A DNA stretch of 64,000 nt from Norana najaformis (GCA_964023275.1 OZ029914.1:51290530-51354529), one strand, 5' to 3'. Positions 1-11,878 are shown, numbered from the stretch's first letter. The notes: a model not told the origin generated them from the letters alone. Program-made: numbers and translations.

Positions 1-944
1 GATATTGTGCCCTTTGGATGCACGAAACCATTACAATGTATTACAATTTAGAAAGTTGGTACGATAAACACATAGGTTTTGTCCAAGTCATTTATCTAAT
101 CTAATCCAGTCTGATCTCATGACTATTTTAGCGCTAATATAACAGTGCATAAAAAATCAATCGATGATTGCTTCAAGTGAAAGCCCGAATCACAATTTGG
201 CCAATTCATTGAAGAAACCTAGTTAAACACTTTGCTGAAATAAATATACAAAATACTTAAATTAGTAGTTTGTACGTATCTAAGTATAGAGGACCACAGT
301 CTATAGCTATATTTTATAAAAGTCTTTCAAAAAACTATAACGAGTATCAATTTTTACGAACTAAAAGCAAGCTTCACATCAAGCCAAAAAATTGTCACTT
401 TCACAGATTTTCCCCTACAAACCTTTTATTCTGTTAAATAATATTTGGAATCACAGTGTAGCACTGAAACCTGTAGGCGTAGTGAAATTCGGGCATGATG
501 ACGATAATTTCAGATAATGTAGATGTTCTTTGATAGTTTGTTTGTTAAATTTATTTGGAACATTATTATTAACATGTAAAGTCAGACTGTCATTGCTAGT
601 GGCATAACTTAGTTGCTGACATAAATGCGTCTGAGAGAGGAAGACATTTGGAATGGACAGAGGTCATAAAATGAGACGGAGGGAGGAAGACATGAAGGTC
701 GGAAGGGGATCCGATGATTGGAGAATGGATGGGCAGAGATGGCTGGTTTACAGATGGATGTGAAAGATGAGAGGGGAACGGTCAAACCTGAAAGAGGAGG
801 AACTCGTAGATGGGAATTGGCAAACGCACAGTCAAGCGAGCACATCCTATGAGCCAAAAGATTAATTTATTCGTACATTTCATAAACGTGTGGACCCCGC
901 AGTAACTGAACGAGGCGAATCCTAGACTATACGTTGTTTTCTAA
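1..944. other. Intergenic flank, paralogous to the stretch before gene D
   Basis: No gene is visible. Bases 1-230 align with about 39080-39300, and 600-930 align with about 40660-40960, so this is the 3' flank of a receptor gene lying outside the window plus the start of the upstream region of gene A. Both copies keep an antisense reading frame (609-857, and 40660-40929) with shared words such as RPSCLPPSVS. This looks like an old repeat fragment carried along by the segmental duplication rather than a gene. Confidence 0.6.
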
Positions 945-1480
945 AGGTCGCTGTAAATGGACCTACATATACATAGTTGTTAATAAATATTTGAAGACAC
1001 AAAAGCGACTCGTTATATTCGGCCTATTCACAACCTACCAGCTACAGTAGATTTATTTTTAGCATCGTTTACCGCCATGATACTGGAAGAAAATTCTCGT
1101 TGTCAGAACCTTATACGACAGACGAGAACGACAATCGTTTCTTTCAGTACAGTATAGGCCTGCTATTCTGTACAAAATACCGCATAAACTTCGTGCGCAT
1201 GTAAAGTTTCATATAGGCCTGTGTGTGATTAATGACCTGCGTGTCGTCCGTTAGCGAAATAACTACTGCATGAACGCCTATTTGTGTTACATACGTCTAA
1301 CAGGCCAAGATATTGTCAGCGACGGCACAAGTGACCAGGAAGTTACCGACATTCGATAAAATGTTATCCCTATTGCAGTTAATCGTTGCACATAATTTCT
1401 GAGCATTCGATTCAACGTTTGTACGTTGCTGAACTTTATCTTCTACAAATTTGTTGCCGGTTGTTTCATGTTTTACAACA
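945..1480 (+). promoter_or_regulatory. Conserved upstream module, copy A
   Basis: About 0.5 kb that recurs upstream of each of the five receptor genes (also 15755-16140, 21975-22318 with 22690-22900, 41010-41560 and 60575-61160). Shared landmarks in order are CGCTGTAAAT, an AATAAAT run, a CCAGCTACAGTAGGC-like block, GACAGACGAGAA, CGTCCGTTAGCGAAATAACT and AGGAAGTTACCGACATT. Its recurrence at the same place before each gene fits a promoter or 5' untranslated exon, but an old repeat duplicated together with the genes would look the same. No convincing continuous reading frame is shared by all copies. Confidence 0.45.
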
Positions 1481-2222
1481 GGTAAGACTTAGTGGAAATT
1501 TAGTCACGATCTGCTTTTTAGTGTCAACTACGCAGGCATAGCCTCTCTGTAGATCCTCAGGGCATTTTATTGAGCACCCGCAGTCGGCCGGGCTTTAGTT
1601 CTCTAGTTCTTTTTGTGGCTCTTCACATAATACTTTCAAAATTATTCTTTAAGCGGCCTAATATTAAGATGTGCTGCAATGCTAATCGCTAGACTGACCT
1701 TCCCTCGTAATACCTAATTATGCAATGAATGACCTTGTAGAATACTACCTCGTTTTAAGTAACTGAAATTCTGTAGGAAAATTAGTAGATCATTCGATCA
1801 GGCAGAGCGGGTTTAATTAAGAATACAACTCAACAGAAGACCCCTGGAACTCTAAACACAGCTGTATCCACCATTACTCTGCTTGGAAATTTTGTACCTT
1901 TTTCAAATTTCATCCATAATGAGACGTTCAGAATTACTGATATCAACCAAGTGGATTAACCGATCGATGTAAGTAAGTGGTTCTTAATATTTTCTTAGAT
2001 CATATCGTCCAGTTCTTTTTAAGTACGGATTTAATTTCTTATCTTTCTAAAACTAGCCAGACATAACACAACAATTATCAGGTAAATATCTTTACAATTT
2101 AAGTTCTATCTGAGCCCCAATAATTGACTGTCGTGGCAATGAAGTGAATTATTAAACTTCAATAATGGATCTTTTATGACACTAAGTTGTTAAACGTAGA
2201 TATAAAGTGGAAGTTATGAGAG
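1481..2222 (+). other. Upstream region of gene A
   Basis: No open gene. It aligns in patches with the same interval before genes B (16250-17000), C (23200-23880) and D (41600-42260), for example around CAGTTCTTTTTAAG and the CTTTCTAAAACTAG stretch. It is duplicated flank between the upstream module and the signal-peptide exon. Confidence 0.5.
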
Positions 2223-2240
2223 AATAAACATCTTGCCAAA
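2223..2240 (+). promoter_or_regulatory. Short conserved block before gene A start
   Basis: Contains AATAAACATCTTGCCAAA, about 40 bases before the start codon. The same block stands before genes C (25294-25310), D (42922-42937) and E (61564-61581). A TATAAAG lies slightly further upstream (about 2201). It is a candidate core promoter or 5' leader element; transcription start is not known. Confidence 0.45.
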
Positions 2241-2278
2241 AACAGACTGTGTTCATCTTTACAGTTGGCACAGACGTG

Positions 2279-2345
2279 ATGGCAAAAACTGAGTTCAAGT
2301 TCCTTCTTTTGTGTATCTACAGTTTGCTGCCATCACCAGCAAAAG
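2279..2345 (+). CDS. Gene A exon 1: signal peptide
   Basis: Codes for MAKTEFKFLLLCIYSLLPSP followed by AK and one base of a Gly codon, then GTAAG. The pattern is a basic start, a hydrophobic core and small residues at the end, as in a secretory signal peptide. The start is fixed by identity with the signal exons of C, D and E (MA.. then FL.LC.LL). It ends in phase 1, matching the phase-1 acceptor of the Ig1 exon. Confidence 0.8.
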
Positions 2346-2688
2346 GTAAGATGACATTAAGTTGTTGAATGTTGATTTAAAGTGGATGACATACACCGTA
2401 GTTGCCTATCAACACAACAATTTTAAAATCATTTAACAAAATTTTTTTAATTATAAAATGTTAAATATACTATTACTTTTAAACTTATTGAAAGAGCAAC
2501 ACAAGAACACGTTTTAAGATGGTCGTTAGATCTTAGTAAGCCGAATTACCTGCTTTCCTATCACTGCGTATCAATTCAGCATGCCACAGATCGCAGTCCG
2601 TTACAGTAATGCAGCCGACAGTTAATGGCTTAAATTAAGCAAGTTAGCGTTAAAGAGATCAGTTAAGGTAATTGCTTATTTACTAATT

Positions 2689-3497
2689 CTTCCTTCTGGC
2701 TGGAATTAATCCCTCCTAGGGATGGGTCAGCCACATAAATCCTTCTTTTCCATTTGTTTCTATCTCCAGTATCTTCTTTCTTTAGTCTGAGAAGCTTTAG
2801 GTCTTGATGAATCATGTCTTCCCATCTCTTCTTTTGTCTTCCCCGACTGCGGCGTCCGTAAACCTCTGCTGCCATAATTCTTTTGATGCAGCTTTATCCT
2901 CTCTCCTCTTCACTTGACCATACCATCTCAACCTGGCTTCTCGTACCTTGTCAGATATACATGCCACTCCCAATTTCTGTCTGATATACGCATTCCTTTT
3001 CCTGTCTTTCAGTGAGATTCCATGTATCAATCGCAGCATTCTCAATTCCATTCTCTCCAGCAGCTTCTCTTCCTCTTTCGTCTATATCCAGGCTTCTGCT
3101 CCATATATCGTCACTGGTCTTATCATTGTTTTGTACACCTTTCCTTTCAGTTGAACCGGCATTTTGACATCGCATTATACTCTCGATAGTCTTTCCATTT
3201 TTGCCACGCTGCCTTAATCCTACTCTTAACATCATGTTTGCATCTCCTTTATCATTCATTATTGACCCAAGGTATTTAACGGTTTCTACTTGTTTCAGTG
3301 CATTTCCTGCTATGTCCTTGACCACAAGTGTCTCGTCCATTTTGGAGCATACCATGGTCTCTGTTTTATTGATGTTTATTTTAAGACCCTTGCTCTCCAG
3401 TGCTTTCTGCTAATCAGTGAAACGCCCTTGTGTCTTTGTCGCTGCGTCGTCTGCCACTATCAGGTCATCAGCATACAACATATGCCATGGTACTTCT
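2689..3497 (-). mobile_element. LINE fragment, reverse transcriptase end
   Basis: Reading leftwards from about 3480 there is LYADDLIVADD, the catalytic YADD motif of a non-LTR reverse transcriptase, then a thumb-type segment (ETVKYLGSIMNDKGD, about 3270) and an RGRQKKRWEDMI-type end typical of RTE-like LINEs. Several frame breaks are present. It is a 5'-truncated copy inside intron 1 of gene A. It is flanked by near-identical 14-base duplications, 2675-2688 and 3498-3511, which differ at one base. Gene D has the uninterrupted site near 43503. Confidence 0.8.
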
Positions 3498-3511
3498 CTT
3501 ATTTATTAATT

Positions 3512-5390
3512 GCCTCTTGTCTATTCGGTTATCTCGTTGAATCTCAACCAAAATGTTGCGGATTCGCGCCGGCTTAACAAATTCCGTGTAACGAACCTAG
3601 GCAAGTTGTTTGCCCACGCATGTATCTGTATCGAGTAGGGTACCTTGGTACCAGCGTCGACTAGGATGTAAATAACTAGCCCAATGATGCTCTGGTCCCG
3701 TGTTCAGGGCTTTTGGATTCGTCTATTTGTCGGCTACAGTGCAATGGACGGGAAATGAGCATCTTTCTCATGGTCCAATAAGGACATCGGAGCTTTAGTT
3801 TTTTTACAGTGGAAGTCTTCAGTGGCTCGGTTTCCAGTGGTTTGACGATATCTGCATGATGTTTTTAACAGCCATTGAACAACTGCACAGTATTTTCACA
3901 ATGGTTACATGGCAGTGAAATGCCTAATTTTCCATGGTACACCGAAATTCGATCTAGTGACGCAAAGTTGAATGAAAAACGCTTTCACCAAGCCGAATGT
4001 GCTGTGCACAGGAAACCACTGAAGTGATAAAATCAATGTTGAAATGTGACATGGATGATTAGGTAGCGGAGACCTCAAATCAAAAATTATATCTGAAAGC
4101 GACACACCCAACATAATTATACATTACCTGTTTCAAAACTGGTCTCCTTTAATTCCTCTTTGTCAGTATTGAGTTACCTGATGTGCTTGTGACTCCGAGG
4201 CCTAGTGGGTTCGGCCTCCATTTCGAAGGTTCTACAGGCATTAACGCATTAATGAGACTGTCGCATAGAGCTAAGTCAGTTGATTATCACCGACGTGCTA
4301 GCGTCGCCTCAGATTCACTACTATCATGTCATCCACCGCAGGGATAGCAGGACGGCCAGAGCGAGCGACGACCGCCAGATTCAGACGACATCATTCGTCA
4401 CGCACTTCACGACCCCCGGAACTGACACTTAACGGGTGTTCATTAACGAAGCGAGGCCACCTAGCGAAGCCCGATCCGACAGATATTAATGGTCTTCGCC
4501 CCAACGGCCAAACGATCGTCGAACCTGAGAATAAGGCAATAAGGGTTATCTGTTGGTACCGTTAAAGTCATAAACTCGAGCGAATTACTGTAGAGAAACA
4601 TATGAAGGTTAATTCGGTTTAGCCTGGGAGATCACTCGAGAAGACTAATAGAACATAGAACGCTCGCGAACCAGAACTATTTTATAGACGAGAGTCTTCA
4701 AACTGTTCCATATAGTGTAGTTTAGAGTGATTCTCACAAATTATAAATATATCTTCGTAGTTTCTTTGATTAAAATCTAGAAACAACCTTTCGGTTAGAG
4801 TGTGATTTTCTTAACGATTCTCTTCAAGCACGTAGAGTAGGGAAAGGTCGTGATACAACCTAAAACGATTTCTAAATTACACAATCCCCCTTTCTACTTA
4901 CAAGTCGCAGATAGATGACTTTTCAAATCGAACATTTTCCCAAATTAGCTGTCGCAAATCATATTATTTCTGATTCTAAAACTCTGCTAATCAATCCTCT
5001 GCCGTTTTCACTGATTCTTTTTCAACTTTATTGAACTTGCCAATCAGCCGCCTTCTTCACGAGTGAGTGGCTACAAGACTAAACCAAGTTCATCATAATT
5101 CAAATGTAAACAATAACCTGATGTAAGCAGCTTGTTAAGGCACCGGCGCTACTGAGCTAATAGACTTTCCATTCTTCGAAAGATTTCTTAGTTATTTATT
5201 GAAATTGTTTTATGTTCATTTCAATTTAGGGGTTTGGGGAGATTTTTAAAAGGCGCTGTTAATATTCACATACACAGATAGGGACACTTAGAGATATATT
5301 ATGTCAGGTGCTTTTGAACACTAATTTTGTGCATGAACGATGATGCTGCATATGAAAATACATTAATATTGTCAGAATTATTTGCTTCAG
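3512..5390 (+). other. Intron 1 of gene A, with a copy-specific insert
   Basis: Aligns with intron 1 of D (43510-44930) and E (61970-63687), including a common 3' end with a GAATATGAAAATACAT-like stretch just before the Ig1 acceptor. About 4275-4850 is extra in A compared with D and E. It is richer in GC (around 4330-4560) and has a short open frame, but no family is recognised. No gene is seen. Confidence 0.5.
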
Positions 5391-5717
5391 GTGCATACGA
5401 ACCATGTGTATCGTCCTTAAGAAATACCGTCGTTTACGAGGGAACACCAGATACGATGTTCAGCTGTACAGCTGAACCCAAGAGCACGGCGTGGTCGGTT
5501 AGGCCAAATTCAGCTTCGGTTACATCTTATCAAATCACCGGTTTTAACGACACTGTTTCTTCTAATTTAACGGGACTCTACGCAATTAACGGATCCGGTC
5601 TAATTGTACGCAATGCTACTATAACGCCAACAGATGGTCCAATATCTACTGCTGGATTATACTTCGTGCGATTTCCAAACACCACCAACCAGACCGCGGC
5701 CAAATTAGTTGTCATCC
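5391..5717 (+). CDS. Gene A Ig1 exon
   Basis: A 327-nt exon of 109 codons, phase 1 at both ends (TTTCAG before, GTAAGT after). It encodes an Ig-like domain: CVSSLRNTVVYEG (A and A' strands), FSCTAEP (B strand Cys), TAWSVRP (C strand Trp), GLYFVRF (F strand, where the usual Cys is missing) and a final KLVVIR strand. N-glycosylation sequons include NLT, NAT and NQT. It is closest to Ig1 of D (44931-45260). An odd Cys near the N-terminus may replace the F-strand Cys as disulfide partner; that is inference. Confidence 0.8.
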
Positions 5718-6074
5718 GTAAGTAAACTAATTGTTTTTTCAAATTTTCTAATACACGACATTGCACCAAGATTTGAAAATGACATCAAGGCAATGTTAAT
5801 ACAACGCTGCTATTGTTTCAGCTTTACTTTTTCTTTTTTAAGTTGCATCTTTCAAAATCTGTTAGCCAAATTTCAGCGCCATTTTGAGGTCAGATTGGCT
5901 GAGCCGTAGATGGACATATGGCGTGTTAAGAGATGAATTACTTACTTACTTACTCACCTGCTCACTTACTGAGTAGATAGGCTGCATCGGTCGAGATGAA
6001 AGGTTACATAGAACAGACGCAAATTTTAGATTGAGTAATAATATTCAGCGTCTGGTCTGAATGGAAATGTGAGT
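5718..6074 (+). other. Gene A, sequence after Ig1
   Basis: Intron-like sequence with a short ACTT microsatellite near 5940. No Ig2 exon is seen here, unlike gene D where Ig2 follows Ig1. Confidence 0.5.
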
Positions 6075-6905
6075 GCAGGACGTGAGGTTACCATCAATCC
6101 TTAGCATTTTAACTCCTCTTCCCATCCATTCGTCTAGTTTTTGATACAAAAAATTTTGGGGTACCCAAAGTTGCCCCAAACCGTACCCCACCCCATGTTT
6201 AAAACTTTTTTCATGTTCAGGCTCCTATGGAAAATAAATTTCAGTGACAACATATGTAGTGTCAGCACAAAAATCGTGCAGAAATCAATACCAGACAAAA
6301 CCTCACAAGAATTTTGAAAATATTTTCATAAATGAAGGAGATACAGTATTTTTAGTATGTAAGATGAAGTCGAACAATTTGAAGGAAATATAAGAAAACA
6401 CCTGAAAAGTAAGAAATGTCTAACTTATCAGATCTTGGTCATTCTTTGACACACAGACTTGAGGTTAGTATCATTCTTTAGCATTTTATTTCCTCTTTCA
6501 AACCATCTTTCCAGTTTTTGAGAAAAATCTTTGGAGGTACTCATAGTTGCCCCAAACTGTACCCACCCCATTTGAAAACATTTTTCATGTTCAAACCCCT
6601 ATAGAAAACATTTTCAGCGACAACTCATGTAATGTCAGCACATGAACTGTGCAGCAATTAATATCAGACAAAACCTCCAAAAAGTTTGAAAATATTTTCA
6701 TAAATGAAGGAGATATAATATTTTTAGTATGCAGACAGTAGTCGTACCAGAGGAGTAACAAGAAATGCCTAAAAAGTAAGAAATTTTTAACTTATCAGAT
6801 CTTGGTAATTTTTGGCATACAGACTTGAGGTTAACATCATTCTTTAGCTTTTTATCTACTCTTTCAATCCTTCTGTCCAGTTTTTGATAGAAAAATTTTG
6901 GGGCA
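6075..6905. repeat. Tandem repeat, about 365-380 bp units, 2.2 copies
   Basis: The phrase GAGGTTA..ATC..T..TTAGC followed by a CCAGTTTTTGA block and TTGCCCCAAAC recurs at about 6082, 6463 and 6828. The units share TTTGAAAATATTTTCATAAATGAAGGAGATA near their ends. Nothing like it is present in gene D, so it belongs to the DNA that replaced the Ig2 and stalk exons of gene A. It could be internal repeats of the adjacent transposon-like segment. Confidence 0.75.
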
Positions 6906-7189
6906 CTCATGTTGCCTACTCACCCTATCACCTCCCAAACACATACATAGTAATACAACCATGACATCAAAAACACTGCAGCATGCACACCAACAGGACA
7001 ACAGTAACATTACAACAAGCCAGGCACACAGAGAGGCAAACACACTGAAGTTTGTTTCCTTTTCAAATATTTGGTAGCTCTCAAAAGGGCCATTTTTATG
7101 AATGCCTGAGTGCACTGGATGGTCACCTCGAAGATGGATGAAGCTCCTGAATCGACTCCTCTTTCTCAATAGACTGCACTGAACAATTC

Positions 7190-7885
7190 TAAGAAGACAA
7201 TTTAGAATGGAAATTTTAAAATTTGTATCGATGTGCTATATTGCTTACCTTCCTTACACTCCACAGAACCACTATCTGATTTTGCTCGTTGCAAATGTGG
7301 AAGCATAAAACTTTGCACAAAGCAACTTTACATGCTTCACATTCATATTGAGCCTTCTTGGGGCAGCCTTTGGGATTCTTGATCGTGTTCTCTAAAATAA
7401 GATGCTAGAGGAGAAGTAGGTTTCCATTTTATTCTGTGGGGTTTACCTGCCTTCTGTGCATTTGACCTACTCTACTCACCATGCAGGCCTGGTCTGTTCA
7501 ACTAGCACATCAAAAAAGCTTATCCAAAAGCAGTTAGAAAAATTTCAAAAATGGTGCATCAGGGGCTGGTCCGCCACAGACGCTTGTAAATGGCACAGTT
7601 AGGGGTCAAATGGGAAAATCTGCTACTTGTTCAGTCCTGTCTATCACGCCCAAGTCATCCGCCTGACCCAGTTTGACGGTCCGCTAGATTGTATACGTAG
7701 CCGTCTAATTCGGTGTCGATGTCAGAATGTTCTTTAGCCAAAACCACTTTATCTTCTTCACTGGTAGCAAAAGACAGGTTTTTATTGTCAGATGAGTCAA
7801 AACTGTCATCATCTGATGCAAATTCATCAAGAATTTGCCGAATTTCGTCGTCAGTAAGGCCACAACAACAACACGCCGCCATTTT
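7190..7885 (-). mobile_element. piggyBac-like DNA transposon remnant
   Basis: On the minus strand a start at 7882 gives an acidic leader with LTDDEIRQILDEFASDDD, as in the N-termini of piggyBac-type transposases. Near 7385-7290 the minus strand has YECEACKVALCKVLCF, like the C-terminal cysteine-rich zinc-finger end of that family (C..C..LC...CF). The catalytic middle is not present, so this is an internally deleted relic. Clear TTAA-bounded ends could not be fixed. Confidence 0.5.
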
Positions 7886-8148
7886 GGGTTATTTAAATTC
7901 GTGATTTAAATGTCCGATTTGATTGGTCGATTTTTATGTTTATAACCGAATTCTAAAAATATCTTCCACTTATTTCTGTACTTAATTATAATATCTTGGC
8001 CTAATTGATGTAAGGTTTCAAAAATATAACGTCTGCGATAGGCTGAGAGTGGTCTAGATAATAGTACATGCCCACTACCAATTACTACCTGCTCGTCGTG
8101 ATACCTACACTACCAATCACTACCTACTCGTCTGTATTGGGTTAATCC

Positions 8149-8223
8149 TCAATGGTCAGATCTCGCTGGTATCATTTCAACTGTCTACTTTGGATCAGAT
8201 CTACTGGGACAAACTATTATCAG
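8149..8223 (+). pseudogene. Gene A IPT1 first exon, 5'-truncated
   Basis: Encodes QWSDLAGIISTVYFGSDLL then GQTIIR and a donor AG|GT, matching the second half of the D exon 52041-52185. The first half, which in D carries FVEPDFGPIAGGTKVTV, is missing: similarity stops sharply at about 8149 and unrelated sequence follows upstream. No acceptor in the right phase is evident. Confidence 0.75.
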
Positions 8224-8354
8224 GTTAAAGCAAATACATTCCATATTACAAACGACAATATGAATCGAATGTTTGTTCATCGTCAACACAAACTATGTTA
8301 AAGTAATTTTTGGGAAATTGTTATCCAAAAGCTCTTAGGTAATTGAGAATATAT

Positions 8355-8615
8355 ATCCTGTCTTGTCTTAAACCGTCCTCGAGCCGAGGATTGGCTGCAC
8401 CACGGACAATTTTATGCCATCTCCTGTCCCTTGTCTCCAGTAATAACTGAACCATAATTCAGCCCACGACTTGATGATATGGGTCCATGTCATCTTGGGT
8501 TTTCCTCGAGCTCGGGATCCAGGAATTGTGGTCCTTGGATGATCTCGTTCCCTAAACAGTCTCCACTCTTTCGTAGCACATGCCCGAAGTATGAAAGTTT
8601 TTTATATAGAGCATT
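8355..8615 (-). mobile_element. LINE fragment, 3' coding end
   Basis: Minus-strand frames carry RACATKEWRLFRERDHPRTT and then RARGKPKMTWTHIIKSWAEL, the typical tail after the reverse transcriptase of RTE-like LINEs (G.R..GRP...W.D.I). It lies in the intron between the two halves of IPT1. The equivalent intron of D has no such insert. Confidence 0.6.
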
Positions 8616-8935
8616 ATATGGGTCTACATATTTGGGGTCAAAATGAAACAAACGCCAAGATCATTTGTGACGCTGAATTGTCACATAATGGCTTGTCTCA
8701 TTGTACTGCCCGTGTTAAATGACTACAAAATCCATACATTAATTGGCTTTTCCAGCTGAAAGCGTATGTTTCGGCCATTTCTTATGGAACGTTGCTAATC
8801 AAGACTAGTCTTGTGCATAAGAAAGAACAGTAAAGATCAGATATTGATCCTGGTAATTCAGACCTGCTGTAAATTAGTTTACTAATTGCCAAATATTACC
8901 AAATGAATTGTGATGTACTAATTGATCTTCTTCAG

Positions 8936-9112
8936 ATCAGGACTTAACGTTACAGTATTAACTCCACCTGTTGACGAGTCAGCTATCGGTCAGTCACTGC
9001 TCATCACTGTTGAAATAGTTCCTGGTTCATTCAATGTTAGCACAAGCAAGTCCTTTACTTATGCACCGAATCCAGTGGTACACGACGTCAATCCAAAAAT
9101 TCTCACACTAAG
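8936..9112 (+). CDS. Gene A IPT exon (end of IPT1, start of IPT2)
   Basis: A 177-nt exon, phase 2 at both ends. Translation includes FTYAPNPVVHDVNPKILTLR in the same layout as D (52655-52831). FTY.PNP closes one IPT/TIG fold and V..V.P....... opens the next, as in plexin and MET ectodomains. It has several N-x-S/T sites (NVT, NVS). Confidence 0.8.
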
Positions 9113-10320
9113 GTAAGACATCATCAGGAAGAGGACAAGAGATACTTAAGTAAAAGAATGAATCTTAATGGCGAATTCTGCGTCTCTGTAGTATGATCAG
9201 TTGAAAAATTTTTATAAAATTTGCGTTGACCTTTCGAAATTTTATGCTGGGCGTAAAAGATATAGGATTATTTAAAACATAGGCCTACCAATTGCTTTTT
9301 ATTCATCGTATCGCTTTGTTCAATACTTTCAAAAGTGCTAATTAAATAGCAATTAATTAATTTTTAAAAAAATTAATTAATTAATTAATTATGCACATGT
9401 CTACAGCGTTTTCGTGACTTGCGCAAAATTTGCACAAAAATTCTTGTTTGTTCGAACTTTACTGCGACTGCGTCTGTGGTGCGGTATGTTTTAAATGCCT
9501 GAATGGCAATGTTTATGTGCTTTGTGACGACGTTTACTTTCCACGAAATCTATACTTCGTTGGAACTGTCGACCATTAAGAGGTTCCCTGGTAAATAGTT
9601 TAGTATACACACCTGTCAAGGTCGTCAACCTCGAAAATCTTGGATTTGGCAAAGGAGTGGCGAGAAGAGTCTCTGGTATGGACTAACCATGGAGTGGTTC
9701 TGCCGCCGTTCGACGTCCTGCGCAGATCTGCCTTCTCAATGGACGTCTGAATGCTGCATCATCTGCAAACTATGACGGACTGATGAACGGCCAGATAAAT
9801 GTATGCCACTAGCTGCTACTTCCATCGACTGTCGTTTCTCATCCTCCATGCGACGTGGTCCGGAGACTCTGAACATGGTGTAGATTGGGTCAGCTCTGGA
9901 AGGACATCCTATGGTTTCGATCATTTTGGTTGACCTATGTAAAGTACTAAAAGGCTGGCAGACATTATGCTAAATCCTAGAATGCAGAGAAATTAAGCAA
10001 ACAGATTCATCTCAAGATATGGTTTTATAACCGAAATAAAAGATGTTTGAGTCTTCCTTATGCCTGCAAATAACTTTGAATTGTTCCCCAATCGAACGGC
10101 CGTCTAAAATTGTTTCGAAAGCATTTATTTCAGTATTTAACCAAAATACTTGCAAGAAAAAATAACGTATATTATAGCATAACTAGGCCTTTGCTGAAGT
10201 CTAACTGAATTTATGGCTTAAAATTGAGACTGCAATTTTTGTAGAGCCAATATTTTTATGACATGACAATGTATTGACATTCCTGGACATTTGTAAACGG
10301 AGAAGTTCTGTCTGTTTTAG
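9113..10320 (+). other. Gene A intron, paralogous to D 52832-54023
   Basis: No exon found. About 9600-9960 is matched by 53220-53640 in D, and in both copies the minus strand keeps a 62-codon frame with words such as PSRADPI and MFRV.GPRRME. It is most likely an old repeat fragment present before the duplication. A short A/T-rich TTAATTAA run sits near 9357-9390. Confidence 0.5.
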
Positions 10321-10438
10321 TGGTGGTATACGGATGCACGTCTCTGGCGGCAACCTTTCATCTGTTGCCAGACCTCTCATGCGAGCTTTAGTTGTCGTAA
10401 AGAGAAGCAGTGGTTCATTCAGTAATGAAACTTTTGCG
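10321..10438 (+). CDS. Gene A IPT2 exon
   Basis: A 118-nt exon, acceptor in phase 2, donor in phase 0. It reads SGGIRMHVSGGNLSSVARPL followed by a strand-rich segment to NETFA, the GG..L.V.G.NL signature of IPT/TIG domains. It is nearly identical to D 54024-54141, so selection or recent conversion is possible. Confidence 0.8.
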
Positions 10439-11199
10439 GTAATCAGCATTCGATTCACTTTTTTAATAACTTGAAATGCATAAAAACATCTTATTCCATT
10501 CATCTTCTCAAAACATATAATTCACAAGCTATAGTGGTTGCAGATCTATCTGATAGCTAACAAAGCAGCTGGTTCAGGTAGGATATAAAATCTTAGTTTG
10601 TCAAAAATAGTGGGACATCGGTTTATTGACAAAACATTAGCTGAATCAATAATGGGTACATTTAAGAACTTTGATTTGTGTTTGAAAATTCAAGCATGTT
10701 GTGATTTTAAACTAATAAGTAAGGAATAACGAAGTGACAGTTATTTAGATTAATGCAATAACTCGCATAATTAACATAACTCCTAAGTACACATCTTTCA
10801 TCCGGTTTGAAACTTTTCTAATTCATAGGAACATTGGAATTAGAAAGGATTTGTTGAACCTTGCCTTGTGCATTAAATAACATTGTTTATTAAACAATGC
10901 AGCTTTGCTTATTTACTTTTACGTTACGCAGAAGGTTACGACCGCGTTAGTTAAACGTCCCATATCCGCACTAACAGTAGGATAGCTAAATAATATATAA
11001 AATAATCATGTCGTACATACAATTTCCGAAAGAATATGCCAATTCTCCACTAGACTTATATTTAACAATTTAAACGGTTTAAACATGCTGCAAATTTATA
11101 TTATTACTTATATTTATAGATTGCGTGGCTGTATAATTTTTCTTATTAGTATTTCGTCCTATATGACATTTTAGCTGCATGGTTATGAACTGTTTTTAG
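10439..11199 (+). other. Gene A intron without inserts
   Basis: This intron is the empty-site counterpart of the D intron 54142-56634, which holds a LINE tail and a MULE transposon. Around 10993-11000 the sequence ATAATATA corresponds, with one mismatch, to the target duplicated by the MULE in D. No gene seen. Confidence 0.65.
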
Positions 11200-11598
11200 C
11201 CGTGTGCACTTTCAACGGAACCAGATACTAAAATGACTTGTTTATCGCCTCCAATCTATATACCGGATGATTTTCTAGCTGTCTTATTCGGCAATAAGCA
11301 ATCACCTTACACAAACGAATACAGAAGGAGAAGAGCGGCCATCGACTCCATAAAGACCAATTCAAGACTAAAGCGTCAAAGTGAGGTCAAGCTATACACC
11401 AACGAAACTTATTCAGGAAAAAGTGATCAAGATAAACTTAATATTTACATAGGAGTTGTGTTCGATGGCTACTTAAGATACTTTGGTGACATACTTCGAG
11501 ATAATCCAGCACGGTTTGGGATATTCTTTCCTCCAAACCTTACATGCCCGGCTGAAAGCGATTTTGATCCACACACGGATGAATTCATAAAAATCAAG
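11200..11598 (+). CDS. Gene A membrane-proximal plexin-like exon with basic cleavage motifs
   Basis: A 399-nt exon, phase 0 on both sides, 133 codons. It starts PCALSTEP.TKMTCLSPP (end of an IPT domain), then a linker with YRRRRAA (11323-11334) and SRLKRQS (11365-11376), then IYIGVVFDGYLRYFGDILRD and NEFIKIK, which resemble the region before the last IPT repeat in plexins. The basic motifs fit proprotein convertase sites (R-x-K/R-R). Confidence 0.8.
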
Positions 11599-11878
11599 GT
11601 GAGTGTTTTGACCCCAATTGAATAATTTCAGACAACAACAAGAAAATGCATTCGTCTATTTTAAAGTCTTAAGTCTGAATCTTAAGTATCTTTGCATGTT
11701 GGAATACAACAGATTGATCAAATTTTCATATTTCGTTAGACTACATGAAATAAAGTATATAGGTTTCACAATTGCTGCAATGTTATTTACTTATGTCTAT
11801 ATCATTTGTTGTGCAGAACCATTTCCGTTTTGGCATATCCGTTTAAATATGTTATGTATTATTTCAAACTCTAAACAG

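Noticed and set aside
609-857. Minus-strand 82-codon frame conserved with 40660-40929
   Set aside because: The conservation is explained by duplication of the whole flank; no domain or splice context.
9736-9924. Minus-strand 62-codon frame conserved with 53419-53607
   Set aside because: It lies in paralogous introns and diverges like its surroundings; probably an old repeat.
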